DNA of 64,000 bases. It comes from Streptomyces albicerus (GTDB lineage Bacteria > Actinomycetota > Actinomycetes > Streptomycetales > Streptomycetaceae). How positions within the stretch are numbered: the first letter of the stretch is position 1; the number at the start of each line of letters is the position of its first letter. The notes under the pieces were generated by a model, which was given only the letters and a program-made list of their open reading frames with translations, did no database searches and was not told the origin of the DNA. Shown piece after piece: positions 33,913-43,700 of this stretch. The stretch is taken from NCBI RefSeq assembly GCF_008905045.1, contig NZ_VWMY01000003.1:54714-118713 (forward strand). Reading direction: 5' to 3'. The position numbers were made by a program, and so were the translations under genes.

Positions 33913-33978
33913 GCGCTGGGGAAAGGTGGAACATAGTGAACGCAGCCCCTCGTTAACTCTTCAACAACGCCCGATACG

Positions 33979-35970
33979 GTGAGAAGCGTCGTGACCACCA
34001 CCGAAGAATCCCCCGCCCGCCCCGCTCTCGCCTCTCTGCGCCAGGCGCGCGAGCGGTTCCTTACGGGGCGCCCGCTGCCCGACGGCGTACCGGACGAGGT
34101 CGTCGCCGCGTGGCGGCGTGCCCGCTTCTTCGGCGTACCGCACGACCTCAAAGAACCCGCCGAACCCGTACCTCCGGTGGAGTCGGCCCTGCTCACCGCG
34201 GCGCGGCCCGTGCTGGAGAGGCTCGCCCCCGCCCTCCCCTCCGGTCAGTCCTCGCTCGTCCTCACCGACGAACGGCTGCGCGTGCTGTGGTCGGCCGGAA
34301 GCACGCCCGGCGACGAGAAGTGCCGTGACCTCTCCGAGCAGGAGGTCGGGCACAACAGCGCGGCCCTCGCCCTGCGCACGCGACGCCGCGCGGAGGTGCA
34401 CGGCCCCGAGCACTTCCTCGACCTGTGGCAGGACGTGTCCGCCGTCAGCGTGCCGGTGCTGGCCCCGGAGAACGGCCAGGTCCTGGGCACGGTGACCGTC
34501 GCGTCCGGCCTGTGCACCGGGTGCACACCCCATCCCGGTGCCGCCCTCGCCGAGGCCACGGCGACGGCCGTCGAGGCGGAGCTGCTGACGCGGTCGCGCA
34601 CGGCGGAACGGGCGCTGCTCGACGCCTACCAGCGGGCGGCCGCCCGGCCGGGAGCCGCAGTCGTGGCGCTCGACCTCGACGGGAGGAATCGGCTGCTGAG
34701 CGGGGCGGCGGCGGGGATGCTGTCGCCGGGGGCGGTGGAGGCGCTGGAGCGGACCGCTGCCGTGAGCGACTCGGACCGGGATCGGGACCGGACCGGTCAA
34801 GACCAGGTCCAAGACCAGGTCCAAGATCAGGTCCAGGACCTGGCAGGCTCGGCCGGGGACCTGATGACCTCGGCTCGAGATCTGACGGGCTCGGGCAGCG
34901 ATCTGACTCGCTCGCGCTCGGGGCGAGAAAGGGCCCGCTCGGGGCGGGAAGAGACGCGCTCGGGGCGGGAGGCCCCGGCCGCGGAGACATACGGATCGGG
35001 ATCGGCTCGGAACGGGACCGGTGCGGCCGCGTACGATCTCGAACTCCCCGACGGCGCAGGCACGGCCCGCGTCACGCCCGTACGCCATCAGGGCGCGGTC
35101 ATCGGTGTGGTCGCCGTGGTCGAGCCGCCCGTCGGCGGGGCGGCACGGCCGCAGGTGGAGCAGCCACGTGTCGCGCTCGCCGGGCGTTCCGTGCCGTGGC
35201 GTCACGCGACGACCCTGGCGACGGAGCTGGCGCGCTCCCGGGAACCCCTGCTGCTGACCGGCGAACGGGGTACCGGAAAGACCGCCCTGGCACGGGAGTT
35301 GATGTCCGCGCGCGGGGAGCCGGATCCGCTCGTCGTGGACGCGGCGGAGGGGCCGGTCGGCGAACTCGGCCGCTGGGCCAGGGAGTTGGCGGCAGAGGAT
35401 CGGGTCCTCCTGCTGCGCCATGCCGAACGCCTCGCCCAGCCCGACGTCGCCGGCCTCAACTCCTTGCTCGACGAGCACCCGGACGCGCCCCTGCTGGTCA
35501 CGTACACACCCGGCACTCCCCCTGGCCCCTGCCTTCAGCGTCTGCTCGACACGCTGGCCGCCCGCTCCGTGACTCTCCCGGCATTGCGCGAACGCCCGGA
35601 CGACATCAGGAAGTTGCTTCCGGAGCTGGCACCGAAACCCGCGCCCGGACGGCCTCCGCTCACCTGGACGCTGGACGCACTGCGCGCCCTGGAGCGCCAT
35701 CCGTGGCCGGGAAACGTCACCGAACTCGCCCATCTCGTACGGGCGTTGGCCGAGCAGCGGCGGGCGGCGGGGCCGGTGCGGCGGGCCGAGCTGCCGGACG
35801 CGGTCCGGGAGGGACCCGCGGCGCGGCAGCTGAGCCCGATGGAGCACGCCGAGCGCACCGCCATCCTGGAGGCGCTGCGCCGGCACGGCGGCAACAAGGC
35901 CCGCGCGGCGGCGGCGCTGGGGATCGCCCGAGCGACGCTGTACCGAAAGCTTCGGGGCTACCGGACCTGA
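33979..35970 (+). CDS. GAF-AAA-Fis enhancer-binding-protein-like regulator
   Basis: 663 residues, related to AcoR/sigma-54 activators. N-terminal ~70-200 is GAF-like (SSLVLTDERLRVLWSAG, then CRDLSEQEVGHNSAALALRT, ending in the family's VTVASGLCTGCTPHPGAA). Residues ~270-340 are a disordered linker of DRD, QVQD and SGRE repeats. The AAA part is reduced: Walker A GERGTGKTALAREL is kept, but the GAFTGA sigma-54 contact loop is absent and the domain is short. The C-terminus ends in a Fis helix-turn-helix (HGGNKARAAAALGIARATLYRKL). Streptomyces lacks sigma-54, so it must act otherwise. It probably controls the divergent hydroxyquinol genes. Confidence 0.82.
   Translation: MRSVVTTTEESPARPALASLRQARERFLTGRPLPDGVPDEVVAAWRRARFFGVPHDLKEPAEPVPPVESALLTAARPVLERLAPALPSGQSSLVLTDERLRVLWSAGSTPGDEKCRDLSEQEVGHNSAALALRTRRRAEVHGPEHFLDLWQDVSAVSVPVLAPENGQVLGTVTVASGLCTGCTPHPGAALAEATATAVEAELLTRSRTAERALLDAYQRAAARPGAAVVALDLDGRNRLLSGAAAGMLSPGAVEALERTAAVSDSDRDRDRTGQDQVQDQVQDQVQDLAGSAGDLMTSARDLTGSGSDLTRSRSGRERARSGREETRSGREAPAAETYGSGSARNGTGAAAYDLELPDGAGTARVTPVRHQGAVIGVVAVVEPPVGGAARPQVEQPRVALAGRSVPWRHATTLATELARSREPLLLTGERGTGKTALARELMSARGEPDPLVVDAAEGPVGELGRWARELAAEDRVLLLRHAERLAQPDVAGLNSLLDEHPDAPLLVTYTPGTPPGPCLQRLLDTLAARSVTLPALRERPDDIRKLLPELAPKPAPGRPPLTWTLDALRALERHPWPGNVTELAHLVRALAEQRRAAGPVRRAELPDAVREGPAARQLSPMEHAERTAILEALRRHGGNKARAAAALGIARATLYRKLRGYRT
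34798..34841 (+). repeat. 12-bp tandem repeat inside regulator gene
   Basis: CAAGACCAGGTC is repeated at 34798, 34810 and 34822 (one substitution in the third), with a decayed fourth unit. It encodes the DQVQ repeat of the interdomain linker. In-frame expansion or contraction is possible. Confidence 0.75.
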
Positions 35971-36174
35971 GGGCCGGGATCCTTCTGTCCAGGGCCAGGG
36001 TCCGTGTGTCGCCTTGTCCAGGGCCACGGTCCTTGTGCCGCCGCCGACCGAAGAAGGACCGGCCGGGCATACGCGGCTCAAGACCGAGAACGTCCAGACC
36101 GTCGACGGCCCCCTGGTCCTGATGACCGATCTCCAGCCCGTCGCAGAAGAGCTGGAGCCGCCCCAGTGGCGCAA

Positions 36175-36184
36175 CAACCGGTTG
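36175..36184. promoter_or_regulatory. AACCGGTT operator
   Basis: CAACCGGTTG is a perfect 10-bp palindrome, 220 bases upstream of the LacI gene at 36404. It belongs to a set of at least eight intergenic copies in this window. Confidence 0.6.
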
Positions 36185-36304
36185 CTAACGCGCTGCCGGA
36201 TGCCAAGCGCCACGAGCTTCCAGGCACATCCCTCGATACGCGAGTGAAAGTTTCGAATTCCCGACCTCTCCCCGTCTGACCCTTCCCCTGCTAGCCTCCG
36301 GCTC

Positions 36305-36318
36305 GGGAACCGGTTGCC
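36305..36318. promoter_or_regulatory. AACCGGTT operator
   Basis: GGGAACCGGTTGCC has palindromic GG..CC flanks around AACCGGTT and lies 86 bases upstream of the LacI start, suited to autoregulation. Confidence 0.65.
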
Positions 36319-36403
36319 AGAAGCGTTGCCGCACTTCCCAGGGGTGGGGGCGCCCCCGGACGACGGACCGAGTCGTTTCCGGGGCGAAGAAGAAGGGCGA
36401 GCC

Positions 36404-37474
36404 ATGACAAGGAAGACCATCAGTGACGTCGGGGGCCGACGCACCATCCGGGACGTGGCGGCACGAGCCGGGGTGTCGGCCTCGACGGTGTCGCGCGTCC
36501 TGGCCGGCGACTACCCGGTGAGCACATCGACCCGCACACGGGTGATGCGGGCGGTCCGCGAGCTGGACTACGTGGCCGACGCCCGCGCCAAGGCGATCGC
36601 CGGCGTCGGCACGCCGACCCTCGCGTTCGTCCTGGACGACATCACGGGCCCGTCGTTCGCGCACATGGCTCACGGAGTCGAACGTGAGGCGACCCGCCTC
36701 GGCCATCTCTGCCTCGTCTGCAGCACGGAGGGCAACTCCGAGAAGCAGCTGGAATTCATCGAGATGATGCGCGCCCAGCGCGCCGCCGCGGTGATCCTGG
36801 TCGGCGGCACCGCGGACACCGCCGAGTACCGCGAGCGCATGGCGAGTATCGCCGACTCCTTGGCGTCGGCCGGTTCCCGGCTCGTCCTCTGCGGCCGCCC
36901 GCCCCTGGACCCGGGCGCACCCGTGACGGTCATCGAATACGACAACGAGAGCGGGGCGTACGCGCTCTGCGCCCACATCCTGGCCCAGGGCCACCGACGC
37001 GTCCTCTTCCTGGGCGGCAAGCCGTCCAACACCACGGCCCAGGGCCGCGAACAGGGTTACCTGGCCGCCCATCGGGCCCGCGGACTCGACCCGGACCCGG
37101 CGCTGCGCCTGTCCGGCGACTTCACCCGCGACTCGGGCCACCGCCTGATGCGTCAAGCCCTGACTCTGGGCCTGGAGTTCACGGCGGTGATGGCCTCCAC
37201 CGACATGGTCGCCTCCGGCGCGCTCACCGCCCTGCACGAGGCAGGCCTGAACGTCCCCTCCGACGTCTCCCTCGCCGGCTACGACGACATCCCCTTCGCC
37301 CGGGACCTCCACCCCCCGCTCACGACGGTCCACGTCCCCTACGAGGAGCTGGGCCGCCTCGCCGTCCGCACGGCTCTGACCCGGGCCCCCGACGCCCCGG
37401 ACGAACACCTCCTCCTCGGCACCCACGTGGTGGTACGAGACTCGGTGGCACCTCCGAAAGGCACATGCAAGTGA
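36404..37474 (+). CDS. LacI-family regulator (paralog A)
   Basis: 356 residues from the ATG at 36404 (the frame is open 30 codons further). Head RTIRDVAARAGVSASTVSRV, then LAGDYPVSTSTRTRVMRAV. Core opens TLAFVLDDITGPSFAHMAHG and ends AGYDDIPFARDLHPPLTTVH. It is clearly paralogous to the regulator at 51423: both have the phrases IRDVA-RAGVS, G-YPVS, ITG-FAH and VPYEE-GR. Two AACCGGTT palindromes precede it. Probable regulator of the polysaccharide genes around it, beginning with the GH127 gene downstream. Confidence 0.87.
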   Translation: MTRKTISDVGGRRTIRDVAARAGVSASTVSRVLAGDYPVSTSTRTRVMRAVRELDYVADARAKAIAGVGTPTLAFVLDDITGPSFAHMAHGVEREATRLGHLCLVCSTEGNSEKQLEFIEMMRAQRAAAVILVGGTADTAEYRERMASIADSLASAGSRLVLCGRPPLDPGAPVTVIEYDNESGAYALCAHILAQGHRRVLFLGGKPSNTTAQGREQGYLAAHRARGLDPDPALRLSGDFTRDSGHRLMRQALTLGLEFTAVMASTDMVASGALTALHEAGLNVPSDVSLAGYDDIPFARDLHPPLTTVHVPYEELGRLAVRTALTRAPDAPDEHLLLGTHVVVRDSVAPPKGTCK

Positions 37475-37484
37475 GCGACCCCAG

Positions 37485-37533
37485 CCCCGTAAGGGGCGCG
37501 GGGAACTGCGCGACCAGCCCCCACCCACCCGCA
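37485..37533 (+). repeat. Dispersed intergenic repeat (copy 2)
   Basis: Same CCCCGTAAGGGG hairpin, CGCGGGGAACTGCGCGACCA and GCCCCCACC tail as at 31969. It starts 11 bases after the LacI stop and probably terminates that transcript before the GH127 gene. Confidence 0.75.
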
Positions 37534-37615
37534 CCCGCCCAACAACCGGGGCCCCGTACCCGCCCAACCGCCAGAGGCACCCCGCACCCAACCAAGAACC
37601 GAAAGGTCGACGCAC

Positions 37616-39487
37616 ATGAGTTCCGGTCCGGTCCGTCTCACCGACGGTTCCCACACCACGCTGCGCCCCGCGAGGCACGCGTGGATCACGGCCGGCTTCT
37701 GGGCGGCACGACGACGTACGAACGCCGAAGTAAGCATCCCGCAGGGCCCGTTGAAGCTGGAGGAGGCCGGGAACCTCGCCAATCTGCGGGCCGCGGCCGA
37801 CGGCAAGGGCGGCTTCACCGGGGACTTCCAGTTCCAGGACTCGGATGTGCACAAGTGGCTGGAGGCCGCGTCCTGGCAACTGGCCGACGAGCCCGATGAC
37901 TCCGAACTGGCCTCCCGCATCGACGAGTTGACGTCCCTCCTGGCGGCCGCGCAGGAGGCGGACGGCTACCTCCAGACCTTCTACCAGGTGGCGCACCCGG
38001 AACTGCGGTGGCGGGAGCTGGGCTGGGGCCATGAGCTGTACTGCGCGGGCCATCTGATCCAGGCGGCGGTGGCCCACCACCGGGCCACCGGCCGACGCCA
38101 ACTCCTCGATGTCGCCGAGCGGTTCGCGGACCACATCGACGCGACCTTCGGCCCCGGCAAGCCGGTGGACGGCGTGTGCGGGCATCCCGAGATCGAGACG
38201 GCCCTCGTCGAGCTGTACCGGGAGACCGGCGAGCGCCGTTGGCTGGAGCTGGCCGCGTACTTCGTCGACCGGCGCGGCCACGGTGTGCTGAGTGCGGGTG
38301 TCGACCGCGGCCACGACCGCGATCCGGGCGCGGCGTACTGGCAGGACCACGCTCCGGTGCGCGAAGCCGGAACGGTCGTGGGGCATGCCGTCCGTCAGCT
38401 GTATCTCCTCGCCGGCGCCACCGACCTGGCGGCGGAGACCGGCGACCCGAAGCTGCGGGCCGCGATGGAGCGCCTCTGGGACGCGATGGTGGCGACGAAG
38501 ACCTACCTGACCGGCGGGGTCGGCTCGCGCCACGAGGGCGAGGCCTTCGGTGACCCGTACGAGCTGCCGCCGGACCGCGCCTACGCCGAGACCTGTGCGG
38601 CGATCGCCTCGGTCCAGTGGTCGTGGCGGATGGCGCTGCTCACCGGCGAGGCGAAGTACTCGGACCTCGTGGAGCGGACGCTGTTCAACGGCTTCCTGTC
38701 CGGTGTCGGACTCGACGGCGACAGCTGGCTGTACGTCAATCCGCTCCAGGTCCGCGAGGAGTACGACGACCGCGGCGGCGACCAGATGGCCCGCCGCACG
38801 CCGTGGTTCCGCTGCGCCTGCTGCCCGCCCAACGTGATGCGGCTGCTCGCCTCGCTCCCCCACTATGTGGCGAGCGGCGACGACTCGGGGCTCCAACTGC
38901 ACCAGTTCGCAACGGGGTTGTACCGCGCGGGCGGCGGCGCGGTCCGCGTCGAGACGGCCTATCCGTACGACGGCCGGATCACCGTCACCGTTGAGGAGGC
39001 GCCCGCCGACAAGCCGTGGTGCCTCGCGCTGCGGATTCCGGGCTGGGCGGCGGCGTACGCCCTCGACGACACGCCGGAACAGCCGCGCCCCGGCGACGGC
39101 TGGCTCCGCCTGTCCCGGCGCTGGAGCGCGGGTGACGCCGTCGTCCTCGACCTGTCGCTCGAGCCCCGGATCACCCGCCCCGATCCCCGGGTGGACGCGG
39201 TGCGCGGCTGCGCGGCGATCGAGTACGGCCCGCTGGTGTACTGCCTGGAGGAGCCGGATCGCCCCGAACTGCCGGGCCGCTTCGACGACTTGGTCCTGGA
39301 CGTCGCCGATCCGTCACTCACGGCCGAATGGCGTCCCGGGCTGCTCGGCGGTACGGCCGTGGTGACCGCGCGCGGCCGTCACCGCCCCGACGGTTCGCCG
39401 GTGACGCTGACGGCCGTGCCGTACCACCTGTGGGCGAACCGGGCGGACGGTGCGATGCGGGTGTGGATTCCGGTGTACCAGCCGTGA
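37616..39487 (+). CDS. GH127 beta-L-arabinofuranosidase
   Basis: 623 residues, no signal peptide, so probably cytoplasmic. An (alpha/alpha)6 barrel followed by beta-sandwich domains. Family landmarks: LTGGVGSRHEGEAFG (general acid Glu near 309), AYAETCAAIASVQW (metal ligands Glu-325, Cys-327) and FRCACCPPNVMR (Cys-402, Cys-403, with Cys-402 as nucleophile by comparison with Bifidobacterium HypBA1). Removes terminal beta-L-arabinofuranose from short oligosaccharides. GAAAGG precedes the ATG. It is convergent with the lyase-type operon to the right, leaving only 22 bases between stops. Confidence 0.9.
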   Translation: MSSGPVRLTDGSHTTLRPARHAWITAGFWAARRRTNAEVSIPQGPLKLEEAGNLANLRAAADGKGGFTGDFQFQDSDVHKWLEAASWQLADEPDDSELASRIDELTSLLAAAQEADGYLQTFYQVAHPELRWRELGWGHELYCAGHLIQAAVAHHRATGRRQLLDVAERFADHIDATFGPGKPVDGVCGHPEIETALVELYRETGERRWLELAAYFVDRRGHGVLSAGVDRGHDRDPGAAYWQDHAPVREAGTVVGHAVRQLYLLAGATDLAAETGDPKLRAAMERLWDAMVATKTYLTGGVGSRHEGEAFGDPYELPPDRAYAETCAAIASVQWSWRMALLTGEAKYSDLVERTLFNGFLSGVGLDGDSWLYVNPLQVREEYDDRGGDQMARRTPWFRCACCPPNVMRLLASLPHYVASGDDSGLQLHQFATGLYRAGGGAVRVETAYPYDGRITVTVEEAPADKPWCLALRIPGWAAAYALDDTPEQPRPGDGWLRLSRRWSAGDAVVLDLSLEPRITRPDPRVDAVRGCAAIEYGPLVYCLEEPDRPELPGRFDDLVLDVADPSLTAEWRPGLLGGTAVVTARGRHRPDGSPVTLTAVPYHLWANRADGAMRVWIPVYQP

Positions 39488-39509
39488 TCGGTTCGGCCGG
39501 CGGGGCCGC

Positions 39510-40715
39510 CTACTTGGCGTACATCAGCGTCCCGAAGCCGAGCTGGTCGAAGCCTCCGCTGTTGGGTCCGTAGTCACCGCCTCCGCCCTCGGGCCGCACG
39601 CTCTCGGCCATGGCGGTGATGTACGGGACGGACAGCCCGCGCCTGCGGGCGTAGTGGTAGTGCAGGATGTCCCACACCGGCCTGACCTGCCCTCGGCCCG
39701 ACGAGGAGATCACGGTGTGCGACTGCTGGGCGCAGTTCTGGCCCGTGCCCCAGGTGTACGTGGTGAAGGGGACGCTCTCTCCGAGGTTGTACTTGGCGAC
39801 GTACTGGGCGGCCTTCATGAACCGGTTGTTGCCGTAGCCGTACAGGTCGTCGCCCTGGGACCAGGCCATCTCGCAGAAGGCGCCCATCTGGCCCATGCCC
39901 ATCATGGTGTGGCCCTGGTCGCGGCCGCTCTCCTGCCACTGGGCGAGGCCCTGCGAGTCGTACACGAACGGGACGGCGTGGGTGATGGAGCCGTTGCCCG
40001 CGCCGTTCTTGAAGTAGTTCACGGCCTGGTCGTACTTGGCGCCGTCGTCGCACAGGATCCCGATCGCGAGGATCGAGTTCATGTTGCAGAGGTCCCAGTT
40101 CGCCCAGTAGTTGGTGATGCAGGCGTCGTTGTGCCCGGTGAGGAACTGGTTGTTGAGCGGGTAGAAGACGTTGAGCATCATCCGCTTGAACCGCTCGAGG
40201 TCGAACCCGCTGTAGCCGCGCATGAGTTCGGCGGCGTTCGCGAACTGGTAGCCGTAGATCCCGGCGGCCAGGAAGCGGTCGGCGTTTCCGGTGACCGTGG
40301 TGAGGGTGGACGACCAGGCGTTGAGGATGTCGCGTGCCTTGTCTCCGTGGGCCGTGGTCCCCGCGATCTTCCAGCGCAGGGCGTTCTGGTAGGCGGCGTG
40401 GATGTCGTTGTAGAGGATGCCGTAGTTCTCGCCGGTGCCGCCGCGGATGATCGTGGCCTGTGGGCGCGGCGTCCAGGTGCTGGCGGAGTGGGAGTTGGCG
40501 GTCAGGCGGTTCCAGCCGGACAGCCACGGATCGTCGCCCGCGGCGACCCGTACCTTGGCGCGGTTGAGTTCGCCGTAGGCGTGCAGCATGCCCGGGTGGG
40601 TGAAGGTGGCCGGGGCCGCCTCGGCCGGGGCTCCCGTGAGGAACCCGGCCGAGGCGCCGACGGCGAGGGCGGCGGTGAGACCGCCGGCGGTCTTCAGCAG
40701 ACCGCGGCGGCTCAT
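39510..40715 (-). CDS. Secreted alginate-lyase-family protein (short)
   Basis: About 401 residues from MSRRGLLKTAGG (a Tat signal); the frame is open to 40757, adding 14 residues. Signal ends near SAGFLTGAPAEA. The mature part is one alginate_lyase (PL5-like, alpha/alpha toroid) domain: FTHPGMLHAYGELNRAKVRV, then DILNAWSSTLTTVTGN, LCNMNSILAIGILCDD, GRDQGHTMMGMGQMGAFCEM and GNNRFMKAAQYVAKYNLGE. It is a clear paralog of the N-terminal domain of the next gene. Last gene of a six-gene unit. Lyase versus hydrolase activity and the substrate are not known. Confidence 0.8.
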   Translation of the reverse strand: MSRRGLLKTAGGLTAALAVGASAGFLTGAPAEAAPATFTHPGMLHAYGELNRAKVRVAAGDDPWLSGWNRLTANSHSASTWTPRPQATIIRGGTGENYGILYNDIHAAYQNALRWKIAGTTAHGDKARDILNAWSSTLTTVTGNADRFLAAGIYGYQFANAAELMRGYSGFDLERFKRMMLNVFYPLNNQFLTGHNDACITNYWANWDLCNMNSILAIGILCDDGAKYDQAVNYFKNGAGNGSITHAVPFVYDSQGLAQWQESGRDQGHTMMGMGQMGAFCEMAWSQGDDLYGYGNNRFMKAAQYVAKYNLGESVPFTTYTWGTGQNCAQQSHTVISSSGRGQVRPVWDILHYHYARRRGLSVPYITAMAESVRPEGGGGDYGPNSGGFDQLGFGTLMYAK

Positions 40716-40786
40716 TTCTGGTTGCTGGAGGTGCTGGTGGGGGGAAGTGCGGCTCATGTTGGTGCATCTCCAATCCCGTGGGGGAT

Positions 40787-43700
40787 CTACATGGGGGTGA
40801 TGCTCACCTCGCTGAATCGCGCGGTGCTGCGGACCAGGGGGCTGCGGGAGCAGACCACCAGGCCCACGTAGTAGGGGGCGTCGCCGAAGCCGGGGATCTC
40901 TCCCGTGGCCAGTGGTGTCCAGGTGACGCCGTCATCGGTGGAAACAGCTGCGGTGAAGGCGGTCCCAGCGCGCTTCAGCCGCAGCAGACAGGGGGCGGTG
41001 ACCGTGCCGTTGCCCGTGAACACCGACCGTCCGGCCACGGTCGTACGGAGCATCAGCTGGGCGGCGGTCCCGCCCGTGACGATCGCTCCGGCCGCCTGGT
41101 CGAACGGTGACAGCGACTTGGCCATCAGCAGCCCGACCCGGTCGCCGCTCGCGCCTTCGCGCGAGACGAGCCGGGCGGTGATCTCACAGTCGCCGGTGAC
41201 GGGCCGTCGTACGAACTGCCCTGTCATTCCCTGGTTGTTGACGGTCAGATCGGTCCCGGCACCGCGCACGACGAAGGTGCCGTCCTCGTGTGCGGTGCTG
41301 CCGGGGGTGCGGACGGCCACCACACCGAAGGTCCCGTAGGCGCGGTCGTCGAGGATTACGTCGCCGAGATCGCCGTACGACCAGGGCGCGGGCGGAGGCG
41401 TACCGACCGTGAGCGTGAGCGTGCCGCTCGCGGTACCGGCCGCGTTGCCCGCGGTGGTGGTGACCGTGAACTCGCCGGTCCTGGTGGGGGTTCCGGAGAT
41501 GATCCCGGTGCGCTTGTCCACGCGCAGGCCGTCGGGCAGGCCGTCCGCGGTGAACCACACCGGCTCGTGCGTGGCCCGCAGCAGATGACGGAAGGCGACC
41601 CCCTTGTTCGCGAACTCGGTGGTCATGGAGGTCAGTTCGGGCACCGAGGGTGTCGGCATGACCGCGTCGGCGGGTTCCGAGAGCGGACCGCGCCCGCCGG
41701 CGTTCGACTTCGTGACGACGTAGTGGTAGGTCGTGCCGGGCGCGCCGGTGGCGTCCGCGTACCGGATGCGGGTGCCGAAGCCGACGGGGCCGACTCCTGT
41801 CGCGATCGTCACGTACGGTCCGTCGGCGTGGGTCGCCCGCAGCACCTTGTACCGGGCCGAGAGGTCCGGGTCGGTCCAGGACAGCTCGACGGCGTCGGCA
41901 CCGGCGGCCGCCCGCAGACCGGCGGCGGTGCGCGCGGGGCGGGGCATGCTCCAGACCTCACCGGTCGAAGAGGTCACGCTGACGTTGTCGAAGGCTCCGG
42001 TGCCCGTCTCGGCGTACTCCTCGTCGACGCCCAGGCAGGAGGTGAGAGCGAGCCCCGCGTACGCCGTCCGCCCCAACTCGACGTCCGTGGAGCCGACTTC
42101 GGTCCACCGGATGCCGTCAGGGGAGATGGATCCGGTGCAGCGGCGGCCCTTCCTGGTGACGCGCACCCAGTACGGCATACGCAGCCGGTAGCCGTCCCCC
42201 GCGCCCTCGACGTACGGGGCTTCCAGCGGTGTCGCCGATTCCGGCAGCGTGCCGAGGCTGGAGATCGGGAACGACGCGGCGGTGGTGATGGCCTGCTGCT
42301 GCGTCGGCGGCACGGGTGTACTGCCGGTGGCGGAGATGTCCGCCCCGGCCGACGCACGTACGGTCCACACGCCGCTCCAGGTGTGCAGCGGCAGCCCCTG
42401 GATCAGCATCGAGGCGTGCGGGGCGTCCGCGTCGAGGGAGCCGCGGAGGGTGACGCCGATCTTGGAGTACTGCGAGCTGAGCGGCCATACGATGCGTGCG
42501 ACGATCGTGCCGTCGCCCTGCAGCGGCAGATGCGCCAGCCGGTAGGTGTCCGCGGTGCCGCTCGCCTCCAGCACGAAGCGTTCGCCGTCGAAGGCGGCGG
42601 CGCCCGGCCGGCGTACATCGCCCACGTCCCGTGTCGACCAGGGCTCCGGGAGTCCTGCGGTCACCGCCACCCACCCCGAATTGCCGCTTTCCTCCTGTGA
42701 GTTGGCGGCGGTGACCGTGTAGTAGTACGTGCGGCCCGCGCGCACGTCTCGATCCGTGTGGGTCGCGGTGTCGATCCCGGACGCGATCCGCTCGTACGGC
42801 CCCTCCGGCCGGGTGGCGCGCCGGACGGTGTATCCGGTCGCCCACGCGGACGGCAGCCAGGACACGCTGACGCTGTTGTCGTCACCGGCGGCGGTCAGCC
42901 CGGTGGGGGCGGTGGGCGCCTTGGGCGAGGCCTTCGCGCCGGCGTAGGTGAGGGTCCCCCAGCTCGGCAGGTCGTCGTTGCTGCCCTCCACCACGCGGGT
43001 CCCGCCGGTGCCGCGGAAGAGGACGTCTCTCGTGTACGGGGCGTCGAGGCCGCGTACGCCCGCGTAGTGCGCGTACGCCATCTCGTAGATCGGCGGGAGG
43101 TTGCCGCGGACCTTCTCGGAGACGGTCGTCTTGATGTACTTGCCGGTGCGGTCGAGGTCGGGGGTGAAGGGGACGTCGCCGCCGCGGTTGTAGCGGGCGG
43201 CGTACTCGACGTTCGCGAGCAACCGGTTGCCGTCGAAGCCGTACAGATCGACGCCCTGGTTCCAGGCCACCTGGGCGGCGTCGGCGTGCAGGCCGACGGC
43301 GAGCTGCTCGTGGCCCTGGTCACGGCCGCTCTCCTGGCCCTGGCCCGCATCGGTGACGATGCGGTTCCGCACACTGCCGTTGCCCGCGCCGGCCGCGGCG
43401 AACCGCAGGGCGTCCTCGAAGAGCGTGGGTTCCTCGCAGAACACGCCGATGGCGAGGATCGTTTGAAGGGCCGTCAGATCCCAGTTCCCGTTGGCGTACA
43501 GCATGTAGCCGGAGACGGCCGGATACCAGACGCGCAGGAAGGAGTCCTCGCAGCGGGCGATGTCGGCCTTGTCCCAGCCGTCATAGCCGGTGTGCCGCAG
43601 CAGCTCGGCGGCGTTGACGAACTTGAAGCCCTGGAGCCCGGCGCCCAGTGGACCGTCCGCGCCGGTGACGCCGGTGAGGGAGGCCGACCAGGCGTTCAGG

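Larger units (their letters stand above)
35971..36403. other. Regulatory intergenic region upstream of LacI gene
   Basis: No gene. It opens with a ~28-base imperfect direct repeat (TGTCCAGGGCCAGGGTCC at 35987 and TGTCCAGGGCCACGGTCC at 36015). It then holds two AACCGGTT palindromes (36175-36184 and 36305-36318) and GAAAGTTTCGAATTC at 36247, ending at the LacI ribosome site. Confidence 0.55.

Noticed and set aside
34798..34841. Short regular repeats considered as a CRISPR-like array
   Set aside because: Units are 12 bp, contiguous, in frame and inside a coding sequence, with no spacers.
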